DNA of 64,000 nt, taken from NCBI RefSeq assembly GCF_900086715.1, contig NZ_FLKH01000012.1, positions 186,001 through 250,000 of the forward strand, written 5' to 3'. Positions 56,851-64,000 of the stretch are shown one piece after another. The DNA is from Gracilibacillus timonensis. Lineage in GTDB: Bacteria > Bacillota > Bacilli > Bacillales > Amphibacillaceae. How positions within the stretch are numbered: the first letter of the stretch is position 1; each line of letters opens with the position of its first letter. The notes below the pieces were generated by a model, which was not told the origin of the DNA, searched no databases, and worked only from the letters and a program-made list of their open reading frames with translations. Made by a program: the position numbers and the translations under genes.

Positions 56851-57166
56851 GTTGATAACTAGAGAATAACGGATCATCTTGCTTTTTTATTAGAGGTGAT
56901 ACTATATAATCAAAGTCAGGATAACTGATTTAGGTATATAGGGTTATGGTAAGCATAAATACCCACCATTTGCAAATGAATTTTAATGATTTGTAAATAA
57001 ATCATGGTAGATACAATCGTTAATTTCTTTTATCCTATAACAAATGGCAACATTATCATAATAAATATGACAAAAAAACTGGTGAAATAATGAAACTTTT
57101 AGATAAAAACAGACAAAAAGAGATAAATATACTACGAATTTTTATAAAGGACTGGTGGTGCATAAT

Positions 57167-57898
57167 ATGTTAGGAAGCCAGTTAATGGATAGAGAAAGAA
57201 CACTTGAAGAGCAAATTGAGCTGATTCAGCACGGAGATGATGAATTAAGAAATCAAGTAATCAAGGCATATCAACCGTTTATTGCAAAATGTGTGTCAGA
57301 TGTATGCAAACGATACATACAGAAAAATCATGATGAGTTTAGTGTAGGAATGATAGCTTTTAATGAGGCTTTGGATATTTATGCAAGAGAAAGAGGAGCT
57401 TCTTTCCTGTCCTTTGCACAGGTAATTATCAAACGTAAGGTAATCGATTATATACGAAAAGAACAAAGGCAGTATATGTATCCTTCGTTGGACGCAACCG
57501 ATGATGACGACCTGGAAGAGAGCCCCATTCAAATTGTTGAGGCAAAAAAGGTATTTCAGTTAAAAGAAGAAACCTGGCAGCGTAAGCAGGAAATTGAGCA
57601 GTTGTCCAAACAGTTACAAGGATATCGTATTTCTTTTGCTGAGTTAACCGAGATTTCCCCGAAACACAAGGACGCACGGGAGTCTGCCATTTTTGCAGCC
57701 CAACAATTGGTTCATCATGATGATTTAAAGGCGTATGTATTCCATAAAAAGAGAGTACCAATCAAAAGGTTGCTGCAACTGGTATCTGTCAGCAAAAAGA
57801 CACTAGAACGAAATCGAAAATATATCTTAACCATTTTTATTATTTTAACGGGGGATTATGTCTACCTAAAAGAATACCTCAAGGGGGTAGATCTGTGA
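57167..57898 (+). CDS. sigI: RNA polymerase sigma factor SigI
   Basis: 243 residues. The N-terminal region 2 is recognisable (EEQIELIQHGDDELRNQVIK, FSVGMIAFNEALDIYARERG, SFLSFAQVIIKRKVIDYIRK), and the C-terminal SigI domain contains QLSKQLQGYRISFAEL and PIKRLLQLVSVSKKTLERNRKYI. SigI controls heat and cell-wall stress responses in bacilli, and polysaccharide-degradation genes in clostridia. ATG 57167 follows GGTGGTG by 6 nt; GTG 57155 is an alternative. It overlaps rsgI by 4 bp. Confidence 0.92.
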   Translation: MLGSQLMDRERTLEEQIELIQHGDDELRNQVIKAYQPFIAKCVSDVCKRYIQKNHDEFSVGMIAFNEALDIYARERGASFLSFAQVIIKRKVIDYIRKEQRQYMYPSLDATDDDDLEESPIQIVEAKKVFQLKEETWQRKQEIEQLSKQLQGYRISFAELTEISPKHKDARESAIFAAQQLVHHDDLKAYVFHKKRVPIKRLLQLVSVSKKTLERNRKYILTIFIILTGDYVYLKEYLKGVDL

Positions 57899-58779
57899 AA
57901 AAAGGAATTATTGTGGAACACCGTCCATTTTATACAATTATCATGGACAGAGAAGGGGTGTTCCACAAAGCAGAACCAATAAGAGAGAAGGATATTGGTG
58001 TGGAAACCATCTATAAACCCAAGCCTTCCCGGGTCCGTTCTTTTTTTATGATGTTTCAAGATCATAAATGGAGATGGCTACCTATGGCATTAGTGTGTTT
58101 ATTGATTATAAGCCCACTTTATTTACTATTAGGTAAAAATGAGACCTATGCCGTTATAAGCATTGATATTAACCCGAGCTTGAATATTAAAATCAATCAA
58201 AATTATGAGGTGCTGGAAGCCGTTCCAATGAACAAATCTGCTGAAGAAATGTTAAAGCAGATAGATATACAAGGCAAATCCCTTACTGCCTTTACGGACG
58301 ATATGCTCGACTATCTCCCTGCACATCAAGAAAATGCGGTACCGTACTCTTTGTTAATGGCGATTAGTTATTTTGATGAAAAAGATAATCCTGCTTTTCA
58401 AGAAGCATTCCATCAACATTTGCAAAAATTGGGTTATTCAACGGCTATTTATGAGGTTTCTGATCAATTAAGACGAATGGCAGAAAAAGAATATATTTCG
58501 ATGAATAAGGTAGTTGCTAATTTGTTAAAGACAAATGAAACAGATGCGATTCAACCGGTTTCTGTTGATCAAGAGGATTCCGCTCTTTTTTTGAGTAAAG
58601 AGAAACAAGAACTTATTAAAAATTTTTATGATCATGCCTCGGAAGAAGAGAAGGAAGCATTTAACATCGACCAAAATCATTCATCGAAGCATCACTCTCA
58701 TTTTATGTGTGAGATCGTACGAATTCCAGAAAAAAGGGATACAATAAAGATGAAGGACCTCCCCAAGAAGGCAGTTTAA
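57895..58779 (+). CDS. rsgI: Anti-sigma-I factor RsgI
   Basis: 294 residues. An N-terminal RsgI domain (KGIIVEHRPFYTIIMDREGV) binds SigI, one membrane helix follows (about 58-78), then the conserved extracytoplasmic block YAVISIDINPSLNIKINQNYE. The remaining roughly 150 residues form a helical tail without a recognisable carbohydrate-binding module. The GTG start at 57895 has AAGGGGG upstream and overlaps the sigI stop, so the pair is translationally coupled. Confidence 0.92.
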   Translation: MKKGIIVEHRPFYTIIMDREGVFHKAEPIREKDIGVETIYKPKPSRVRSFFMMFQDHKWRWLPMALVCLLIISPLYLLLGKNETYAVISIDINPSLNIKINQNYEVLEAVPMNKSAEEMLKQIDIQGKSLTAFTDDMLDYLPAHQENAVPYSLLMAISYFDEKDNPAFQEAFHQHLQKLGYSTAIYEVSDQLRRMAEKEYISMNKVVANLLKTNETDAIQPVSVDQEDSALFLSKEKQELIKNFYDHASEEEKEAFNIDQNHSSKHHSHFMCEIVRIPEKRDTIKMKDLPKKAV

Positions 58780-58791
58780 TGAAGGGTAAGA

Positions 58792-58840
58792 GTCCGCCAC
58801 CCCAACAAAGGTAGTGGAGCCGCGGACAGTTTTGTGTTTT
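58792..58840 (+). terminator. Terminator after sigI-rsgI
   Basis: GTCCGCCAC and GTGGAGCCGCGGAC form a bulged stem followed by a T-rich stretch (AGTTTTGTGTTTTT). Confidence 0.7.
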
Positions 58841-58914
58841 TATGATCCTGGTGTAACCGCTTGTTATTAAAAAATATTCCAAAGGCATTCGGTAACACCC
58901 CGGTAGGTCTCGCT

Positions 58915-59148
58915 TTATGATTCAAGGTGGTACATGTGTTCAATCAAAGCATAATCAATATAAAGAATCAATTGGTTATACATATCAGTTAAATACATAT
59001 CGGAAACAGGATAGTGGTATGCGTGTAAAAAATGTTCGATTTTCTTAGAGAGGAGGTCGTCTTTTGTTCGTACCATCAAAACAAGTAAATTATCCCATTC
59101 GCCCCAAAGTGTGTAATACAATGCCTTATCATAATCAACGGTGTACAA
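58915..59148 (-). CDS. yhdB: YhdB family protein
   Basis: 77 residues from TTG 59148, which has AAGGGGG 7 nt upstream; an in-frame ATG at 59178 has no ribosome site. The sequence YTVDYDKALYYTLWGEWDNL and LLSKKIEHFLHAYHYPV matches YhdB of bacilli, a small protein seen in spore formers. Function not established. Confidence 0.82.
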   Translation of the reverse strand: MYTVDYDKALYYTLWGEWDNLLVLMVRTKDDLLSKKIEHFLHAYHYPVSDMYLTDMYNQLILYIDYALIEHMYHLES

Positions 59149-59326
59149 ATAAAAGCCCCCTTGCCTTGTTTTAGTCATTAATCATCGGGGTTGCGTTTAG
59201 TTTGTGTTAAAGCTCGAAATTAAAACTGGATAACTCTTGGACTTGTTACCATTTTTTGAAAAGCATAGTCTGTACCGATTTTACCAATACTACGGAAGAA
59301 TAAGGTTAAAGAAGGAGGTAAAATCG

Positions 59327-59899
59327 ATGAAATTGCCAAAACTGGCTGTAGGTTTAGCAGTAACTACTATGTTAACATTAGCTGCTTGTAACGGGGACAA
59401 TAATCCGGATAATGCAGCCGATGATGGAAATGGAACTCGTCCAATCGGTTATAATCAAGCGACGGACAATCCGCAAATGGAGCGAGAAGGAAATCGTGAC
59501 GTGGCAGAAGAACGCATGCAGGATGACAATGGACAGACGGAAAACAAATATGATGTATCTGAAGAAGCGGCTGAAAAAATATCTGCCGATGTAGAAGAAG
59601 TGGACAGGGTATATGTATTGAAAACGGACAATAATGCCTATGTTGCTGCTTCTTGGAATAAGCAAGCAGATAATGCCAACCAAGATAAACAAGAGCTTTC
59701 CGATGAAACCAAGAAAAAAATTACAGATGTCGTTCAGTCTGTCGATAAAGATGTGGACCATGTTTATATCTCGACCAACCCAGACTTTTTCCAATTAAGC
59801 GGACAGTACATTGACGATATGGAAAATGGACAACCGGTGGAAGGATTTTTTAAACGGATGGGTAATATGATTGAGCGTGTATTCCCGGATAGAGGTTAA
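59327..59899 (+). CDS. YhcN/YlaJ family sporulation lipoprotein
   Basis: 190 residues from ATG 59327, with GGAGG 8 nt upstream; the frame is open further upstream but without a ribosome site. The signal peptide ends in the lipobox LTLAAC (Cys21). After a linker rich in N, D and G comes the YhcN/YlaJ domain (EEAAEKISADVEEVDRVYVL, VQSVDKDVDHVYISTNPDFF). Homologues are spore-membrane lipoproteins involved in germination or outgrowth. Confidence 0.88.
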   Translation: MKLPKLAVGLAVTTMLTLAACNGDNNPDNAADDGNGTRPIGYNQATDNPQMEREGNRDVAEERMQDDNGQTENKYDVSEEAAEKISADVEEVDRVYVLKTDNNAYVAASWNKQADNANQDKQELSDETKKKITDVVQSVDKDVDHVYISTNPDFFQLSGQYIDDMENGQPVEGFFKRMGNMIERVFPDRG

Positions 59900-59916
59900 T
59901 CATTCATTTGGAAAGA

Positions 59917-59953
59917 AGCTCTTACCATGCATGTCATGGTGGGGGCTTTTTTT
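59917..59953 (+). terminator. Rho-independent terminator after YhcN-type gene
   Basis: AGCTCTTACCATG pairs with CATGGTGGGGGCT, followed by TTTTTT. Confidence 0.85.
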
Positions 59954-60088
59954 GCTGGCAAAAAACAAATTCCTATATGTCGATTAAATACACAGCAAAA
60001 TCAATCTAGTGAATGAAAAAACAACCTATGATACAATAGTATATATAGTAAGACAAGCTCTAAACGAAATTGACAAGGAGTGTTTACG

Positions 60089-60556
60089 ATGGTAAATAAA
60101 ATGAATGTAGAAAGCTTTAACTTAGATCATACAAAAGTAAAGGCACCATATGTGCGTTTGGTTGGGGTCACAACAGGTGAACATGGAGATAAGGTGTATA
60201 AATATGATATCCGTTTTTGTCAACCTAACCAAGATCATATGGATATGCCGGGCTTACATTCTCTCGAACACTTAATGGCAGAGAAAGTTCGTAACCATAT
60301 TGATAATATACTAGATGTTAGTCCAATGGGCTGCCAAACAGGCTTTTACTTGTCCATTATAAATAACGATAGCTTTGATGAAGTAGTGGATGCTCTGGAT
60401 CGCACCTTAAATGATGTTTTAAACGCGACAGAAGTTCCTGCTTGTAATGAAGTTCAGTGTGGCTGGGCGGCTAGTCATAGTTTGGAAGGTGCTCAAGCCA
60501 TTGCTCGTAATATGTTATCCCATAAAGAAGAGTGGGACGTAGTGTTCGCTGATTAA
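60089..60556 (+). CDS. luxS: S-ribosylhomocysteine lyase LuxS
   Basis: 155 residues from ATG 60089 (AAGGAG 8 nt upstream). Metal ligands His57 and His61 are in [15 protein letters not shown], Cys124 in [15 protein letters not shown]; catalytic Cys82 is in [10 protein letters not shown]. It cleaves S-ribosylhomocysteine to homocysteine and DPD, the precursor of autoinducer-2, within the activated methyl cycle. Monocistronic. Confidence 0.97.
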   Translation: MVNKMNVESFNLDHTKVKAPYVRLVGVTTGEHGDKVYKYDIRFCQPNQDHMDMPGLHSLEHLMAEKVRNHIDNILDVSPMGCQTGFYLSIINNDSFDEVVDALDRTLNDVLNATEVPACNEVQCGWAASHSLEGAQAIARNMLSHKEEWDVVFAD

Positions 60557-60562
60557 TATTAG

Positions 60563-60606
60563 AAAAAAGTGATAGTCCCGTGCAAAAGGGGAACTATCAC
60601 TTTTTT
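60563..60606 (+). terminator. Rho-independent terminator after luxS
   Basis: AAAAAAGTGATAGT pairs perfectly with ACTATCACTTTTTT. Confidence 0.92.
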
Positions 60607-60734
60607 GATTAGAAGAGGAAAACGGACTAACTTGGATATATGCCACCATTGAAAAAAATGAAGCATTTCTGATGTATCATTTCCTGTAATCATGTTAAAC
60701 TATGGAAGTGAATGAAGAAAGGAATGAGCGACAC

Positions 60735-62105
60735 ATGAAAGAAGTACTAGATTATTTAGAAAAAACACAAACGACACATCTGGAAGAACTCAAGCAATTT
60801 TTACATATACCGAGTGTAAGCACAGACTCTAATCATAAAGAAGGTATCAGAAAAGCAGCACAATTTGTTGCCGATTACTTAAAAGAAGCTGGATTTACAC
60901 GTTCAGAAATGCAAGAGACACCAGGTCATCCGCTAGTTTACGGAGAATGGATGGAAGCTGGAAAATCGGCACCAACGGTATTAATTTATGGGCATTATGA
61001 CGTGCAGCCGCCAGACCCATTAGACCAATGGCAGAGCGAACCTTTTGCCCCAGAGGTAAGAGAGGGACGTTTGTTTGCCCGGGGAGCCAGTGATGATAAG
61101 GGTCAAGTATTTATGCATTTAGCTGTATTAAAGGCTTTTTTAAAGACGACAGGGGAACTGCCTTTAAATGTGAAGGTTTGTATCGAAGGCGAAGAAGAGA
61201 TTGGCAGTGCTCATTTATATGACGTATTGCAGCAGCGTAAAGAGCAATTTCAAGCCGACTTTGTAATGATTTCAGATTCGGGAATGGTTGCCAAGGATCA
61301 ACCAACGATTCTGTATGGTTTAAAAGGATTTACTGGTCTGGAAGTAACACTCAAGGGACCAGAAAATGATCTCCATTCAGGCTTATATGGCGGCGCGGTA
61401 AAGAATCCGGCAATGGCCTTGGCTCAACTATTAGCAACGATGAAAAATGAAGAAGAGGTTGTAACAGTAGCCGGTTTTTATGATGAAGTTGAACCTTTAA
61501 GCGAGGATGAAAGGGTATTGATGAAAGAAGCGCCAGGCGAAGATTATCCTACTTCAACAGGGGCACCATCAACGATTTCTGAAAAAGGTTATACAGCCAA
61601 GGAACACACCATGGCACGACCTACATTAGAGATTAATGGTATGTATAGCGGGTATCAAGGCGAAGGAACAAAAACAATAATTCCTGCAGAAGCAACGGCC
61701 AAATTGACCTGTCGTTTAGTACCAGGTCAAGACCCATCGGCTATTCAGGATTTGCTTGTTGCGCATTTGGAAAAGCATGTACCAGAAGGTGTGACTTTGT
61801 CAATTACTCGTGAGCCATTATCGGCAAAGGCCTACAAGGTATCACCAGATCATCCATTGATTCAACATGCAGCAGCGAGTCTTACAGAGACGTTTGCAAA
61901 GGAGGCTGTCTTTGTTAGAATGGGTGGCTCTATCCCAGTAGTAGAATGGTTTGACGCTCTGTATCAAATTCCTGTTGTTTTGCTGGGATTCGGTACACCA
62001 GAAGACCGTCTTCACTCGCCAAATGAAAGCTTTCCTGTTGAACATTTTCACAAAGGAATGCAAACCCTCGTTCATTATTGGGAAAAGGTTAAAAACATGC
62101 AATAG
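60735..62105 (+). CDS. M20 family metallodipeptidase
   Basis: 456 residues from ATG 60735 (AAAGGA upstream); ATG 60702 is in frame but has no ribosome site. Metal sites are visible: YGHYDVQPPDPLDQW, RGASDDKGQ, EGEEEIGS with the catalytic Glu pair, and FVRMGGSIPVVEWF. The dimerisation domain starts near LKGFTGLEVTLKGPENDLHSG. This is the carnosinase-like dipeptidase branch, which hydrolyses dipeptides in the cytoplasm with two zinc or manganese ions. Confidence 0.92.
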   Translation: MKEVLDYLEKTQTTHLEELKQFLHIPSVSTDSNHKEGIRKAAQFVADYLKEAGFTRSEMQETPGHPLVYGEWMEAGKSAPTVLIYGHYDVQPPDPLDQWQSEPFAPEVREGRLFARGASDDKGQVFMHLAVLKAFLKTTGELPLNVKVCIEGEEEIGSAHLYDVLQQRKEQFQADFVMISDSGMVAKDQPTILYGLKGFTGLEVTLKGPENDLHSGLYGGAVKNPAMALAQLLATMKNEEEVVTVAGFYDEVEPLSEDERVLMKEAPGEDYPTSTGAPSTISEKGYTAKEHTMARPTLEINGMYSGYQGEGTKTIIPAEATAKLTCRLVPGQDPSAIQDLLVAHLEKHVPEGVTLSITREPLSAKAYKVSPDHPLIQHAAASLTETFAKEAVFVRMGGSIPVVEWFDALYQIPVVLLGFGTPEDRLHSPNESFPVEHFHKGMQTLVHYWEKVKNMQ

Positions 62106-62156
62106 TAAAACAAGGAACCGGCACAACATATACTGTCGGCAGGAGGATGTAAATAA

Positions 62157-62531
62157 ATGATATTCATATGGCTTGGTATATTATTGTTGGTCGTATATGG
62201 TGTGTCGTATTTGGCTTATATTCGATATGTGCCTGTAAAAGGTGTTCCGTGCTTAGAGAAAGAACGTGTGCAGCGGAATCAACAAACCATGGTAGATATT
62301 CGGGATTACCATGAGGCCGCTAATGATCGTGTAGAAGAAGCGATGAGTATTCCCCTTGCTTATTTAGGCAGATACTATAAAGAAATCCCTACTTCTACTG
62401 TCCATATTATTGCCGCAAACCAATTAGAAAAAAATCTGGCCATTCGATTGTTGAAGGGTAAAGGATTGTATGTGAAAGGTTATACCTTAACCAATTGCGG
62501 TTGCCAGAAAAAACTTCATAACATTGCGTGA
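62157..62531 (+). CDS. Membrane-anchored rhodanese-fold protein without catalytic Cys
   Basis: 124 residues. One N-terminal membrane helix (about 2-24) is followed by a rhodanese-like fold: VDIRDYHEAANDRVEEAMSI, PLAYLGRYYKEIP, VHIIAANQLEKNLAIRLL. The active-site loop that would carry Cys reads AANQLEK, so sulfurtransfer at the usual position is unlikely. Cysteines occur instead near the N-terminus (GVPC) and C-terminus (TNCGCQKK). GGAGG precedes the ATG. Function unknown. Confidence 0.8.
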   Translation: MIFIWLGILLLVVYGVSYLAYIRYVPVKGVPCLEKERVQRNQQTMVDIRDYHEAANDRVEEAMSIPLAYLGRYYKEIPTSTVHIIAANQLEKNLAIRLLKGKGLYVKGYTLTNCGCQKKLHNIA

Positions 62532-62533
62532 AG

Positions 62534-62570
62534 AGAAAGACAGATGGTATGCGCACCATCTGTCTTTTCT
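62534..62570 (+). terminator. Rho-independent terminator after rhodanese-fold gene
   Basis: AAAGACAGATGGT pairs perfectly with ACCATCTGTCTTT. Confidence 0.9.
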
Positions 62571-62632
62571 ATTATGAACAAATGAAGTATTTCTAAGTAA
62601 TTACCTTGAAAGTATTAAATCTTTGGCACAAC

Positions 62633-62760
62633 AGGATGTGGATAGATTTTGACCTTGGCGGAACGGAGTACTGAAAAGACGGAGGATGTAAACAGTCGGT
62701 GCTAGACAGCGCTCCGAAAATAGGTTCCGCTTTCACCCACAAGGCATAAGTCAACTGCCA
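62633..62760. repeat. Structured intergenic repeat with nested inverted arms
   Basis: GCGGAAC (62658-62664) pairs with GTTCCGC (62724-62730), and inside it CGGAG (62664-62668) pairs with CTCCG (62712-62716). The left flank recurs inverted at 49616-49640. The rest of the 440-bp gap contains a second dispersed repeat and hemAT promoter sequence (TATAAT at 62883). It resembles the nested-arm intergenic elements scattered in Bacillaceae genomes. Confidence 0.5.
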
Positions 62761-62818
62761 ACAAAAATGGTATACTTAACAAAACTCCTCTTTATCGGTA
62801 GTCAGTATTTTCTTTTGA

Positions 62819-62860
62819 CTATATATGTTGAATGAAATAATGTCTCATGGATCAAACTAG
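62819..62860. repeat. 42-nt dispersed noncoding repeat, copy 2
   Basis: Same orientation and 35 of 42 identical to 30749-30790. It ends 20 bp before a TATAAT hexamer upstream of hemAT. Confidence 0.55.
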
Positions 62861-62975
62861 GTATTTTTTACTGCAAAAATGGTATAATACATCCCTTTAC
62901 ATGTGAATGTATGGTAAAATAGTGTAAGACATGTTTCGCAATATAGATTGGCATGGAATGATGGGGGTTTTTAAA

Positions 62976-64000
62976 GTGAAGGGCATATTTAAGAAAAAAA
63001 CGACAGCGCCAGTGATAGAGGAAACGGAGGTCGTTTTAAACATTCCAGAACAAAGTACTTATGATAAACAATTGCAGATGATCGATTTAACGGAAGAAGA
63101 TCTGAAAATCTTACGACATATTCAACCTTGGATCACGATGAATATTGAATCTATGGTTGATCAATTTTATTTAAATTTAGAGAATGAACCAGCTTTAATG
63201 GAGATTATCGAGGAGAACAGTTCTATAGAACGCTTAAAACAAACGTTAACGATACATATCCAAGAAATGTTTAATGGTCATATTGATCAAGGTTTTATTG
63301 ACAAACGGATGCAAATAGCCCATATACATGTCAAGATAGGGTTAGAGGCCAAGTGGTATATGGGTGCCTTTCAAGGATTGCTGCGCTCCATCATTGACAC
63401 ATTACAGCAGCATATTCAGGATCAGATCTTCTTCGCAGATGCTGTATTGGCTACTACGAAAATTATCTCATGGGAGCAGCAGTTAGTGCTTGAAGCCTTT
63501 CATGATGAAATCATGCGTGAGTATAAAGAACAGGAAGCGGAAAAAGAAGCCTTGCATCAGAAGATAAAGGAAACTTCCGAGCAGTTGGCGAGCATTTTTC
63601 AACGATCACAAAGTTCCACAACTACATTGGTTGGTCAGCTTGATGACATCCTGCAGTTTGCTCAACAAGGTTTGGCGACGAGTGAGTCGGTAGAAACAGA
63701 TTCTCTTTATCGGCATAAGGATTTACAAAAGCAAGAACAACAAATGGCAGATATTGATGAAAAGATGGAGGGAATTAGGCAAGAAAGTAAAGCCCTCTCG
63801 AAAATATCGCAACAAATTGATTCGATTGTCCGGCTAGTGACAGATATTGCTGAGCAAACTAATTTATTGGCGTTGAATGCAGCAATTGAAGCGGCTCGGG
63901 CAGGAGATGAAGGCAAGGGTTTTGCAGTTGTTGCGGATGAAGTGCGTAAATTATCAGAACAAACCAAGCGTTCGGTTAGCAATGTAACAGAGTTAATAGG
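62976..64000 (+). CDS. hemAT: Heme-based aerotactic transducer HemAT, 3' end outside window
   Basis: The first 341 residues are present and the frame is open to the edge. A globin-coupled sensor domain spans about residues 30-185 ([38 protein letters not shown] with the heme-ligand region), followed by a coiled linker and the methyl-accepting signalling domain with [20 protein letters not shown] and [20 protein letters not shown]. There are no membrane segments, so it is a soluble oxygen sensor signalling to CheA. The GTG start at 62976 has GGGGG 8 nt upstream; an in-frame ATG at 62961 is the alternative. Confidence 0.95.
   Translation, partial: MKGIFKKKTTAPVIEETEVVLNIPEQSTYDKQLQMIDLTEEDLKILRHIQPWITMNIESMVDQFYLNLENEPALMEIIEENSSIERLKQTLTIHIQEMFNGHIDQGFIDKRMQIAHIHVKIGLEAKWYMGAFQGLLRSIIDTLQQHIQDQIFFADAVLATTKIISWEQQLVLEAFHDEIMREYKEQEAEKEALHQKIKETSEQLASIFQRSQSSTTTLVGQLDDILQFAQQGLATSESVETDSLYRHKDLQKQEQQMADIDEKMEGIRQESKALSKISQQIDSIVRLVTDIAEQTNLLALNAAIEAARAGDEGKGFAVVADEVRKLSEQTKRSVSNVTELI

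Noticed and set aside
56452-56877. Open frames of 113 and 141 codons on opposite strands
   Set aside because: They are produced by minisatellite B. The encoded 17-residue repeats carry no recognisable domain and there is no start signal.
1-64000. tRNA, rRNA, prophage or integrase-bounded island
   Set aside because: No cloverleaf-like, rRNA, capsid, terminase or integrase sequence was recognised.

Overview
The window looks like the chromosome of a low-GC, aerobic, spore-forming member of the Bacillaceae, probably a halotolerant one such as Gracilibacillus, Amphibacillus or Oceanobacillus. The genus is an inference. The basis is gene content (PrkA, YhbH, YhdB and YhcN-type sporulation genes, SigI/RsgI, HemAT, OdhAB, LuxS), strong GGAGG ribosome binding sites with many TTG and GTG starts, and acidic secreted proteins.

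Region 1 (1-27,100) is a dedicated locus for host mucin-type O-glycans. Two very large surface enzymes carry almost identical LPDTA sorting signals: a GH101 endo-alpha-N-acetylgalactosaminidase (releases Gal-beta-1,3-GalNAc from core-1 glycans) and a GH31 enzyme of alpha-GalNAc-ase type with FN3, CBM32-like, dockerin-like, cohesin-like and ten FIVAR modules. Released disaccharide would enter by the ABC importer (2229-5477, no ATPase gene here) and be split by the GH112 phosphorylase. A ROK kinase, a cytoplasmic sulfatase and a 54-residue membrane protein lie in the same operon. Free GalNAc would enter by a mannose-family PTS (17733-20378) and pass to an AgaS-type SIS isomerase/deaminase. A second AgaS paralogue runs off the left edge. 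A GntR/UTRA regulator, an AraC regulator and a repeated operator (core CTGGTTATAACCAG) tie the locus together. The nagA-type deacetylase gene is only a remnant.

Region 2 (27,100-36,300) holds a 26-codon membrane microprotein, prkA with a sigma-E-like promoter, an IS200 element, a short WYL-like protein, a 2-hydroxyacid dehydrogenase, yhdT-panF, and an operon of two half-size CHR transporters plus a genuine formylglycine-generating enzyme. The last is the maturase that the sulfatase in region 1 would need.

Region 3 (36,050-40,720) is a PRD/EIIA activator with a fructose-type EIIBCA permease. It is flanked by a perfect 50-bp direct repeat and by an intact and a decayed copy of a small membrane-protein gene, so it looks like an insertion with flank duplication.

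Region 4 (40,990-64,000) is mostly housekeeping: a ROK repressor, odhA-odhB, yhbH, nupC, an aldehyde dehydrogenase, a MATE exporter, an orphan MurG-like transferase, an aldo/keto reductase, carbonic anhydrase, a membrane-anchored HtrA-like protease, sigI-rsgI, yhdB, a YhcN-type lipoprotein, luxS, an M20 peptidase, a rhodanese-fold protein and the start of hemAT. Two unrelated intergenic minisatellites (46,768-47,000 and 56,494-56,850) both have a 51-bp period. Short dispersed repeats also occur. I saw no rRNA, tRNA, CRISPR array or prophage.
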